A DNA stretch of 64,000 nt from Sphaerosporella brunnea (lineage: Eukaryota; Ascomycota; Pezizomycetes; Pezizales; Pyronemataceae). Below are positions 22,001 through 28,276 of this stretch, piece by piece (the stretch's first letter is position 1; each line of letters starts with the position of its first letter). Under the pieces are notes generated by a model. That model was not told the origin of the DNA and ran no database searches. It saw only the letters and a program-made list of their open reading frames with translations. A program made the position numbers and the translations under genes. Location: contig VXIS01000156.1 in assembly GCA_008704415.1 (NCBI GenBank), positions 1 through 64,000 of the forward strand, in the 5' to 3' direction.

Positions 22001-22213
22001 TGGGTCTTTCTTGTCCAGTTAGTACGTATTTTCACGAATGTAAATTCAGTCCAAGGGTTTTTAAGCTCACATGATGGCAGTCTCGAGAACCTCGAACGTG
22101 ATCTCAAAGCATCGATAGTGGACACCGTAACTGCGGCAGGACCGCAAGAATCTGGGTCTTTTGCGCAAGGTGACTTCAATGACGATGGTTTTGGCGTACC
22201 CGCAAGAAACTGA
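1069..22213 (+). CDS. Putative micro-exon gene: 41 exons of exactly 3 nt, one residue per exon
   Basis: No protein family is recognised. The proposed structure is exon 1 (1069-1106, donor GTGACC), then 41 three-base exons, then the terminal exon 22081-22213 ending in TGA. Exon starts are 1172, 1241, 1310, 1379, 1441, 1510, 1572, 1634, 1703, 1772, 1841, 1903, then 20066, 20135, 20204, 20273, 20342, 20411, 20480, 20549, 20618, 20692, 20761, 20829, 20886, 20955, 21028, 21097, 21171, 21240, 21309, 21386, 21447, 21527, 21605, 21680, 21751, 21823, 21881, 21952 and 22019. Exons sum to 294 nt, which is 97 residues plus stop, with every intron in phase 2 and no internal stop. The predicted middle part is Arg/Tyr-rich (starting RNGYIRIIRSYLFRRYY) and the C-terminus is acidic and Gly-rich. 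The introns are 54-77 nt with donor, branch and acceptor motifs, the same size class as other introns in the window. The exon at 1441 has a mutated acceptor (AC). One intron carries the 18-kb hAT insertion, so this copy may no longer be expressed. The start codon and any upstream exon are uncertain (1078 is an alternative ATG). All splicing is inferred, not observed. Confidence 0.55.
1107..1911 (+). repeat. Tandem intron-like array, left part (62/69-bp units)
   Basis: Units are spaced 69 or 62 bp apart. Each runs from a GTGAGT-type donor through a conserved middle and a branch-like GCTAAC/GCTGAC to an acceptor usually reading GACAG. Then comes a triplet C-N-N and the next donor. The 62-bp class lacks 7 bp near its 3' end. 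The middle of the unit is nearly identical between copies, while the two Ns differ. The first intron (1107-1171) matches the unit only in its 3' half. The array is cut at 1911 by the hAT element and resumes at 20005. Confidence 0.93.
2650..2930 (-). repeat. 3' LTR of element A
   Basis: The LTR is 281 bp, in the same orientation as the copy at 7896-8176. Its inner end is GTGACC where the other LTR has GTGACA. Confidence 0.9.
2966..6631 (-). pseudogene. Pol of element A (protease, RT, RNase H, integrase, chromo-like tail), one frame break
   Basis: The order read on the minus strand is as follows. Retropepsin is near 6495-6470 (LIDCGATG). Reverse transcriptase has LCVDYRGLNKGTI and the catalytic YLDDILIYS near 5380-5350. 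RNase H follows (VVETDASDYVSAGVLSQ). Integrase has a zinc-binding HHCC region (MGHPGCAKTLELL, CHTCRRMKATRHAPFG) and a DDE core. The C-terminus (YLVKWNGYDPPEWEAAE) resembles the chromodomain of chromoviruses. The first frame runs 6631-3965, and the integrase core continues in another frame from about 3950 to 2966, so there is one frameshift near 3960. Pol is in a separate frame downstream of Gag. Confidence 0.88.
6673..7830 (-). CDS. Gag of element A
   Basis: This is a 385-aa retrotransposon capsid/nucleocapsid protein. The start ATG at 7830-7828 (MPIYKAISDDLW) was chosen over the longer open frame, which runs into the LTR. The central part has the Ty3-type capsid signature (PDAPMFDGTHDKLRSFVAQL, then the motif around LYYAEFSRLVSDLDWD). 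The C-terminus carries a CCHC knuckle CLYCGGHGHLAATC followed by a Thr-rich tail. The frame is intact from start to stop. The protein would assemble the particle in which Pol copies the element RNA. Confidence 0.85.
   Translation of the reverse strand: MPIYKAISDDLWARLVAASALTDLENNDPLDYIHRICTEVLSTPDYTPAPTDDDLTLPEETAQADAAEQELVCQREIITRLLGQPAPENHGARGDKLPDAPMFDGTHDKLRSFVAQLRLKLFADTTRFPTPQLRLSYAINRCEGRAMEQLLPYIHDNGRITGLNDVEDVISVLQTALGDPDRAATARHKLQTLRQRNMEFSLYYAEFSRLVSDLDWDQRATMDALRHGLSIEILEKLIGTPNPTNLNDFVNLCQRLDSQMRAVEHLRKLRSSTSSSAPRNASHHPVTTPQRPCTPQGTFAPTSAPQPPPDTTQPVPTPMDLSANRRKITPQERAARLAEGRCLYCGGHGHLAATCTNKPAHLRAAATTTTTRLTPLPTDNQSGNA
7896..8176 (-). repeat. 5' LTR of element A
   Basis: The LTR is 281 bp with TG...CA ends on the plus strand. 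Gag starts 66 bp inside it. I could not identify a convincing tRNA primer-binding site next to it. Confidence 0.9.
8633..9641 (-). pseudogene. pol remnant of element B (protease and RT start)
   Basis: It contains the retropepsin region, but the catalytic motif DCGATG of the relatives is interrupted: the Cys codon is a TGA stop at about 9304. The remainder (9161-8633) matches the protease-RT linker of element C. It stops abruptly at the LTR, where C still has about 3 kb of RT, RNase H and integrase. It is therefore dead. Confidence 0.85.
9533..10801 (-). pseudogene. gag of element B, broken
   Basis: The start ATG is at 10801-10799 (MATHRDLQIPSDLW). The frame is closed by a TAG where element C has Gln (near 10488), continues at 10456-9884, and closes again. 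A CCHC zinc knuckle (CTYCGSNHHSSLDC) occurs near 9720-9680 in the segment ending at 9533. It corresponds to the nucleocapsid of Ty3-type Gag. Element C is its closest relative here. Confidence 0.85.
10871..11383 (-). repeat. 5' LTR of element B (513 bp)
   Basis: It aligns with the LTRs of element C (12785-13300 and 18383-18896) over its full length and has the same TG...CA ends. It is oriented as the upstream LTR because gag begins at 10801, just inside it. Confidence 0.9.
12785..13300 (-). repeat. 3' LTR of element C (516 bp)
   Basis: It starts TGTAACGG and ends GTGACA, directly after the integrase gene. It differs by small substitutions and indels from the partner at 18383-18896. Confidence 0.9.
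13335..17202 (-). pseudogene. pol of element C, one frameshift and one in-frame stop
   Basis: Retropepsin (LIDCGATGFAFIDEE) is near 16850. RT follows with LVVDYRGLNEGTI and YLDDILIYS near 15755-15730. RNase H has VVETDASDYVSAG, and integrase has GHPGRSKTLELL, CHVCQRSRTGRHAPYG and VSDRGPQFASDFW. A C-terminal chromo-like segment (YLVKWTGYDRPKWEPAE) follows. The frame shifts near 15270 and is interrupted by a single TAG (about 14527) where a Gln codon is likely, between WPKMR and DVERYVRNC. The catalytic motifs themselves are preserved. Confidence 0.88.
17064..18322 (-). pseudogene. gag of element C, two frameshifts
   Basis: The start ATG is at 18322-18320 (MAAYHDLRIPQELW). The capsid region (FPDAPTFDGTKPEELRTW) reads in frame to about 17637. 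It then continues in a second frame (RLMGDLNWDEIAQKDQLYEG) to about 17500 and in a third to the stop at 17064. The last part includes the CCHC knuckle CTYCGSDQHFRLDC. Element B retains the middle joints in frame, which shows that the shifts are mutations in C and not programmed. Confidence 0.85.
18383..18896 (-). repeat. 5' LTR of element C (514 bp)
   Basis: It has the same ends as the partner LTR. Gag begins at 18322, 61 bp inside the LTR. Confidence 0.9.
20005..21446 (+). repeat. Tandem intron-like array, right part
   Basis: This continues the left array. After removal of the hAT element and one copy of its target duplication, the split unit has the standard 62-bp spacing. It contains 20 triplets from 20066 to 21388, all beginning with C. 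Length variants keep the signals. The intron at 20832-20885 is only 54 nt but retains GCTAAC and GACAG. Three units carry a replaced block before the branch (CAACATCTAAC), and one has CTGTAGCTAAC. The last introns (ending at 21385 and 21446) are diverging from the consensus. Confidence 0.93.
21447..22080 (+). other. Nine single-copy introns with 3-nt exons, the non-repeat end of the micro-exon tract
   Basis: From 21450 onward the sequences no longer resemble the repeat, yet the same grammar persists. Donors are GTGAGT, GTAAGT, GTGAGA, GTTAGT, GTTTGT, GTAAAT, GTGGGT, GTGGGT and GTACGT. Branch-like motifs are CTAAC, GCTAAT, ACTAAA, GCTAAC, GCTAAA, TTAAC, GCTAAC, GCTAAT and GCTCAC. Each acceptor is followed by exactly 3 nt: TGA, AAA, GCT, GAG, AAA, AAA, CAT, CTG and TTA. 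Intron lengths are 77, 75, 72, 68, 69, 55, 68, 64 and 59 nt. This is the strongest argument that the tract is real spliced sequence and not a satellite with chance motifs. Confidence 0.7.
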
Positions 22214-22784
22214 CGCCTCTTCAGAAAGGACAGAGAGAGGAGCGGAAGAGGGAGGTGGGTGCAAAGTAGGAGATATGCAGGTTGAAAGGAAGAGGTTGAA
22301 GGAGGATGGAGAGACGGAGGAGGAAGGGAAGGAGGATCGAGAGACGGAGGAGGAAGGGAAGGACGAGTAGTAGTTTGGATACGTATGTGTTTGTCCGGAG
22401 AAAAGAGGATCTTGCTTCAAGATTGCATGACCAGTGTCGGCCCTGGAAATAGTGTCATTGGTTATTTTCTTTCTTTTTCTCCTTTACTTCTTGCTTGTAT
22501 TTCTCCATACATCCATCTATCCTTACACTACGGGCGGTAAAATGTGATGATTAAAACAAAAAAAAACAATCTGCAGTCTCGAGAGGGCCAATCTACGAAA
22601 CTGATATGTCGCGCCGTAAGAGTTCGATCTGGTCATGCAATGCAGCGCTCGCTGCCTTGCCAAATGGGCGGGCTATGCCTCTGATAGGCCAAGTGAGGAC
22701 TCGCAATGAGGCTTGAGAGCAGCCCTTTCAATGGTCGCGTTTCGCCCGGGAATTTTGAGAACTGATAACCTAAGTCTGTTATGT
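22214..22784. other. No gene seen downstream of the micro-exon gene
   Basis: It contains a purine-rich stretch with short repeated GGAGACGGAGGAGGAAGG-like blocks at 22309-22367 and A-runs near 22555. It probably includes the 3' UTR of the micro-exon gene. An extra intron (donor at 22183) is possible, but I cannot support it. Confidence 0.3.
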
Positions 22785-23170
22785 TAGACCACTAGTAAAC
22801 AGCCGTGTGGTGACCACACGGTGTGCAGTCATTAGTACTCTAGTACGTTGCAGTCAGGGCGTATGTGTGTGAAACACGGCGCAGTAAAGTAAAGAGAGGA
22901 GGTAGTGGGTTGGGGTTGAGGACGTCACACTTCACCGCTAGCACCCGCACGGATAAATACAATTCTATTCCAGTTCACAACTATCTACAAATCTAGGAGT
23001 GTGTACAGCAGCGTAGTCGCTCCGCAGTATCGTCGCTAAAGCTCCTCCACGGCTCCGGTCCGGGATGGTGGAGCTGTGCAGTCGCTTCGCTTCAAATTCC
23101 GACCGCCGGAAACTTAGGGTTGAGCCACCGGAAAACGCCACCGGAAAACGCCACACCATAGGTGTAGGGA
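22785..23170 (+). repeat. Dispersed repeat R, copy 1
   Basis: The segment shares its left part (GTGGTGACCACACGG through the GGGTTGGGGTTGAGG block) with 24008-24235. Its right part (CGCACGGATAAATACAA and the GCCACCGGAAAACGCCA block) is shared, inverted, with 27655-27925. Coding potential is not evident. It is probably a non-autonomous mobile element whose ends I could not define. Confidence 0.6.
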
Positions 23171-23239
23171 CACCTAACCCACAGCGATTTCCACTGGCTT
23201 TGGTCTCAAAAATTTTGCCATAGGTAAGTCGAGAGTCTA

Positions 23240-23440
23240 TTCTTCTTTGCGATGATGTCGTGTTTTGCGTTGCCGTATTTTTGGTGGGGCGTGTATGGGT
23301 TAGGGTTTTCAAGTGACTTAAAAATTCCCCGAGTAGATAAGAGAGGAGTTCAGATGCCTGGATATCCTCGGGCTTCATATTCCTAGCATTGAAATCACCA
23401 ATGGTGAGGATTTGAAACTCTGGGGGAAACAAACGCAACG
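23240..23440 (-). pseudogene. LINE-type endonuclease fragment
   Basis: A minus-strand frame reads LTIGDFNARN, the GDFNA signature of the endonuclease/exonuclease/phosphatase fold used by APE-type LINE endonucleases. It is followed by about 45 residues in a compatible style. It is truncated on both sides and merges into repeat R. I infer a dead fragment of a non-LTR retrotransposon. Confidence 0.45.
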
Positions 23441-24007
23441 GCCGACACTACAGCCAGGCTCCAAATCTGGAAGATGGAGAGAGAGCATGGATGACGACTG
23501 ATGAGCACATCGTGTTTCAAAGGCAGATGCATTGTTCGTACTCATCTTTTTTTTTTTTCGGCAATACATGCTCCCTGATCCCCGCTCCTCAGCTGACCGA
23601 TGCAAATGAGCGAAGCACTTTCTTCTTCTCCTCTCTACACCAAAACAAAGGACATAATAAAGGAAAGATCCATAAGCCATGATTTCCCCTAAATCCCCCA
23701 CTCCTGCCCCACCCCAGCCAAATTCAAGGCTGGTAGATTATTCTGCACCAGCTCACAACGGTTCTTCTACGTGTCGGTCTCACTCTGAACTGATTCGTAG
23801 CTGACTAGACCCAAGTTTGGCTAATATCAAGCGGATCACTAAAACACCTCCGTGCCCTCATTAGTACTACTGTTAGTGAATAAGAAGCGGAAACCTGCCC
23901 GCCTGATTATTCAGGATCAAAGCTGGAAGTGTTTGGCAGAGTTTACGGATACGTCTAAAATTCAAAATCTTCCCTTAATACATATTTCTTCGCCCTACAG
24001 TGGTATA
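23441..24007. other. No gene seen
   Basis: Only a short T-run (23549-23558) and AT-rich sequence are seen. There is no frame with a recognisable family. Confidence 0.3.
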
Positions 24008-24288
24008 TATACCCTGCTACTAGTCAACAGCGGGGTGGTGACCACACGGCGTGGAGCCATTAGTACAGCGCCACTTAATGTAAAGTCATATGTACGTTGC
24101 AGTCAGGCGTATGTGTGTGAAACACGGTGCAGTAAAGTAAAGAGAGGAGGCAGTGGGTTGGGGCTGAGGAGGCAGTGGGTTGGGGCTGAGGAGGCAGTGG
24201 GTTGGGGTTGAGGAGGCAGTGGGTTGGGGTTGAGCCTCCGGGAAACGCCACCGGTAAACGCCATGGGCAAACGCCACACCAACTGCAT
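24008..24288 (+). repeat. Dispersed repeat R, copy 2, with a 22-bp tandem repeat
   Basis: It matches copy 1 from GTGGTGACCACACGG onward. The purine-rich block is amplified here: about four near-identical 22-bp units (GAGGCAGTGGGTTGGGGYT plus 3 bp) lie between 24146 and 24235. Three short GGAAACGCCA-like blocks follow. Confidence 0.6.
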
Positions 24289-24411
24289 TATACCGCATAA
24301 ACTCGCGAACAAGAGACTGGGGCTAAGTCACTGCGCCATGTGGCAAAGTCACTAAGCCTACATGGCGCAGTGACTTTGTCCAGTCTCTTGTTCGCGAGTT
24401 TATGCGGTATA
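24289..24411. mobile_element. MITE with 32-bp inverted termini, TA-flanked
   Basis: 24289-24320 and 24380-24411 are perfect inverted repeats over the stretch from TATACCGCATAAACTCGC to AGAGACTGG. The outermost TA dinucleotides could be the target duplication, as in Tc1/mariner-type elements. The inner part is also partly palindromic and contains blocks AAGTCACTGCGCCATGTGGC that recur in the element at 37489-37607. Confidence 0.75.
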
Positions 24412-24509
24412 GGTATAGATATCTGCTTGCTGACTTGGTGGCAGACGGAACTTTGACTGCAACCACACCTGCGTGCGATGACAATGAGTCATTATAAATC
24501 CTCTATATC

Positions 24510-25369
24510 ATGCGGCTCGTGTATGGAAAAATCTTTCACCGCTATGCCAGCGAATGCCAGAGCTCAGATATGGCCACTAATTACGCAATCTCTCTCCTGA
24601 CCGCAATGAATGTATCATCTGCCGATGTTGTCCGCCATCTCCCTGGGCAGGAGCAATACCAGCCTCAGGGCTACGACACGGAGAATGAGAGCCACCTTTT
24701 TGTGGAGGTGAGGACAGCAGCTTGACTCTTCCTGCAGGAGCGCCGCATGGCCCAAAGGGCATATCTGCTTTGAAATACAGCGGGAAACCATTGCTATTTT
24801 TGGTGATGAATATGGGCTATCATGTATTCGCCAGGCAGCTGTTCAAAGCAAGGAGTCTTGACCCTCCGGCGGACGGCCTCGAGGATTGCTTGTCTGCAAA
24901 CAGTGTTGTATACCAACAGCGGAACGATGTACTTCAGCTTCTGCTGAAACAGGCGTTGTCCGCGGAAGCAGTCATTCAGGACTCCAGGCTACTGCCGCTC
25001 GCAGCTCCGCGTGGGCGCACCGCCATGGTGTGGCTCATGCTCGATAGCGCCGCCGAAATCAAGGCCAAGACGGCGAAGACTGGACGGAACTGCACCGGGC
25101 AGCATGGAACACGGCCTGACTGCACTGCACCCCGTAGCACAGAACGGACACGAAGCCACAGTCCAGCTGCTCCTCGACCACGGAGCCCAAACCGGCTAAG
25201 GACTGGTGCGGTTGAGTGGCAACGCACCTGGCAGCATTCACGGGGCATGAGGCCCCAGTCCAGCTGCCCAGGGCTCGTGAAGCCGTCTGCTAAGGCCCTT
25301 CGTGGCAGGAAAAATCGAAAAACAGGGATGTTGAGATCTGGTGGCGAATGTAAAATGCCCGTGAATTAA
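24510..25369 (+). pseudogene. Ankyrin-repeat gene relic
   Basis: One frame contains a classical ankyrin repeat (GLTALHPVAQNGHEATVQLL, then LDHGA) at about 25110-25190. A neighbouring frame gives related helix-rich sequence with VVYQQRNDVLQLLLKQA at 24908-24958. The frames change repeatedly and no complete gene can be built. Ankyrin repeats mediate protein binding. The original gene was probably a larger fungal ankyrin protein. Confidence 0.5.
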
Positions 25370-25461
25370 ATTACGCGTACATTTTATGCCCGCCGCACGC
25401 CTCCGAAACCGTCCGGCATGGTATCCATCACCCGCTGTATCTATTGCACTGTGATTTTATC

Positions 25462-25930
25462 CTATTCCTTCAAAATAGCGGCATTCATCTCCGCCTTCCC
25501 TCTAGGTCTGGGGTTTCGTTTGTTGATGTTGGTTTTAAGAATCGTCCAGATATTATCAATAGAGTTGAGGTCAGGAGAGGAAGGGGGCCAGTCAAATTTC
25601 GGCATGCGGTAGTAGTGCTGCCACTCCCGCGTGTGTCTGTCGCTGCTTGGCTCTCCCAATACCAGAAGGGCTAAAACACTGGGGCAAGCGTATGGTCGAT
25701 GTATGTCAGGGCAGAGATAGTTCACCAATTGTCACACTCCCATTCCATCCTAAAACCCCATCCCACACCATCACCGAATCCTTCTTGTTGAATAGCGGTG
25801 TCAAACAGTCATCCAACGACGCTGCGAGTAACGTACACCCCGCGCCAGCCAGACGTAACATTCGTCCGTCCAAATAATCTTTCTCCACTAGGAAGTCACC
25901 CAGGTGCGGTAGAGATCGGAGATCTGCCAT
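25462..25930 (-). pseudogene. Tc1/mariner transposase relic (C-terminal half)
   Basis: Two overlapping minus-strand frames carry the C-terminal signatures of Tc1-like transposases. VMVWDGVLGWNGSV lies in one (25930-25706), and MPKFDWPPSSPDLNSIDNIW, which includes a catalytic DDE-type Asp region, lies in the other (25728-25462). A frameshift near 25715 separates them and the N-terminal DNA-binding half is not recognisable. It is a possible autonomous source of the TA-flanked MITEs nearby, but this is inference. Confidence 0.7.
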
Positions 25931-27390
25931 CGTTTAGGCTTTTTCATGGAGCTGAGGTTCGGCATCTTGGGTGCAGAGCGACGAGTGAACCCTATGAGTA
26001 GCAGAGGGATCCGGCAAAGTTGCGGTGTTAAGCACTCCCCGGGTTCCCTTGTCGATACCCCAGCTCATCCAGCCAATCGACCGCAGTTCCTTGTCGATGG
26101 CGGCACATCGCCAAGCAATTGCCTGAATGGGGCTGTATGTTTACCTACTGCATAACACAACGCGCTAAAAAGTTGTGTTGCGGCAATCGCCGCTTTAGCC
26201 TGCACTCCCCCCTCCGTTGCTGTGGTTACAACACCACGACTTCTTTGCCGGATCCCTCTAATAGGAACGTCTCTTCAGTTTTCATCTTATCCTCAGGGAG
26301 CCACATCTGCTCGCCATGCATCGACTGCAAAGAAAAGATTCTCTCATCGCTGAATCACCATCGCCGTACGGTTAGTGTTGGGCACGAATGGGATTCCATT
26401 ATATGGCCGGGTTGCTAAAAAAGCGTATATTTCGGTGTTTGTCGCAAAATCTTTCGCGAATGATGAACTTAAGTGCACAGTGGCAGTTGTCCGCTCTGCC
26501 GGCAAGCCGAGAACGAGGGCGAAGACCAAGGCAGAGGCGGGGCGGGGGATTTCATCACCACGATGGCGCGGTTCGAACCTCGAGTGCGAGTGGGAAGTTG
26601 AAGTTGTTATTCGGAGCGGAATCTTTCGGTCGGAAAGGTAGCTAGAAAATTCCACGTTCGGGCCCAGGTGCTTTCAGCTCACGGTTTCACTGAGAACTCA
26701 GATTCAAAATTGCACTCGCTGGTAGATACATAGAGAAGGAGTCTATCTTTGTTGGCAGCCATTGCGTCCAGGGCGTCCGCACCGCAGCGACGCTGAAATT
26801 GAACGTGTAGAACGTATCAGAGGCAACAACAGCCTGCTCCTCCCAAAAATCTAAAAGAAAGAGACCCCAATACCGCCCCAGCGTACTCCCTCCACGATCT
26901 TCCGATTACCATATATCCCTCCCACTTCTAGCGCTCAGACAAGCTCTCAAACATCGTTGTGCCTTCCGACGCCGCTTCACAGAGCGCGTTTCTTCCCCAT
27001 CTACAACTACGATCCACCACAAGACATCGGCCCCCCTCGGGGGCACCGGAAGACTCCCAGGTACCCGTGATTGCACCGCAAAAAACGCAATGCCTAACTA
27101 CGGCCAACGGCGCCTAGGTGGAAATGCCAGCCAACGGCAACGATTGCGGAGGAAAAGGTCACCTCGCGTGCATGTCGAAGGTGCAATACGCCTACGGTGG
27201 TGAGGGTGCAATGGGTAGGCCATCATCCAATATGCCCGTTAGCTGTCGATGGCGGAAAGAAACTGCCGCCTCTGCCGCGCGGGCACCTGTTCGGATGGCT
27301 GCACACCACCACCACCGCTTCGGCCGCCGGGCAACTTTATCGATGGTGGTGGAAATTTAACAGCCTTTCGCTGTCACGACGGGTTTCGAA

Positions 27391-27392
<2 letters not shown>
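25931..27392. other. No gene recognised
   Basis: Several short frames exist on both strands, but none shows a family, convincing introns or consistent codon bias. I see no tRNA or 5S rRNA structure. Confidence 0.3.

Positions 27393-27421
<29 letters not shown>
27393..27421. repeat. Poly(T) run, 29 nt
   Basis: This is a homopolymer. A second T-run lies at about 27635-27652. Such runs often mark the 3' tails of retroposed sequences, but no donor element is identified here. Confidence 0.8.
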
Positions 27422-27654
27422 CAAAACCGACCTGTTGCCTGATGAGGCTAGGCTAACACGCAGAATACCTGAGACGCGATGGTGCTCGGCAAGTGCTGCC
27501 ATCTTTTTGGCATCCTTGCCGCGCTGAGTGGTGGAGGGCAGCCGGCCCATGGAAGTGTATTTCGGTGTGGTGAGGGCAACACCGACTTCTGAGTTCGAGC
27601 GAGGCCAGGACTTCTTTGAGTTTGAATTTTGAACCTTTTTTTTTTTTTTTTTTG

Positions 27655-27925
27655 CAAAGCCTGCCTAATATTATTATACCTATATAATGCAGTTTGTGTG
27701 GCGGTTTCCGGAGGCTCAAGCCGTGCACAGCTCTACGATTCTGGAGCGAAGCCGTGGACGACACTGCGGAGCGACTACGCTGCTGCTGCTGTACAACTGC
27801 TAGCTTTGTAGATAATTGTGGAACGGAATAGATATTTGTATTTATCGGTGCGGGTGCTAGCGGTGAAGCGAGACGGTCTTGCCTCCTCGACCCCAAGCGA
27901 CTCCTCTCTTTAGCGACCGTGACCA
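27655..27925 (-). repeat. Dispersed repeat R, copy 3 (inverted)
   Basis: The reverse complement matches copy 1: the blocks around TGGAACGGAATAGAT, the stretch GGTGCGGGTGCTAGCGGTGA, and GTGTGGCGGTTTCCGGAGG. It directly follows a T-run, so in the minus orientation it would end in an A-tail, as for a SINE-like retroposon. Confidence 0.6.
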
Positions 27926-28152
27926 GCAACGAGTCAGGACTCAGGAAGCACCACTTTGCGGCTTAGTAAGTGGAGCGAGGGATGCGGGAGCTGCGTCACA
28001 TCCGGTAGTATTCACTGCGCAAATCCCCCCACCCTGAGCAAACGACCGCAGTCCGTGCAGCCGGCACGAGCGAAATGCGAAATCTCCAACAATGCAGCAA
28101 GAAAAAAAAGAAGGAACAATCTAACCATATCGAGCGGAACAGGAAAACAATG

Positions 28153-28194
<42 letters not shown>
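28153..28194. repeat. Poly(A) run, 42 nt
   Basis: This is an uninterrupted homopolymer, either a retroposon tail or a slippage product. It produces spurious poly-Phe frames on the minus strand. Confidence 0.9.
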
Positions 28195-28196
<2 letters not shown>

Positions 28197-28276
28197 AAAA
28201 GAAAGTGCAGCCTTCCTCGTAACACCCCGACTCGACAATCTTCGCCGCGCAGCTTGGTGTGACGTTGAGCGCATCG

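Noticed and set aside
1172..22080. Alternative reading of the micro-exons in which the constant C is the second codon base, giving only Ala, Ser, Thr and Pro (a mucin-like stretch)
   Set aside because: In that frame the terminal exon closes after about 12 codons. The phase used in the model stays open for 43 codons there. It should still be kept in mind until cDNA exists.
1172..22080. Reading each triplet as its own codon (phase 0)
   Set aside because: The triplet at 21447-21449 would be a TGA stop, and the frame does not match the long terminal exon.
26560..26600. tRNA-like GGTTCGAACC motif
   Set aside because: Neither strand folds into a cloverleaf around it.
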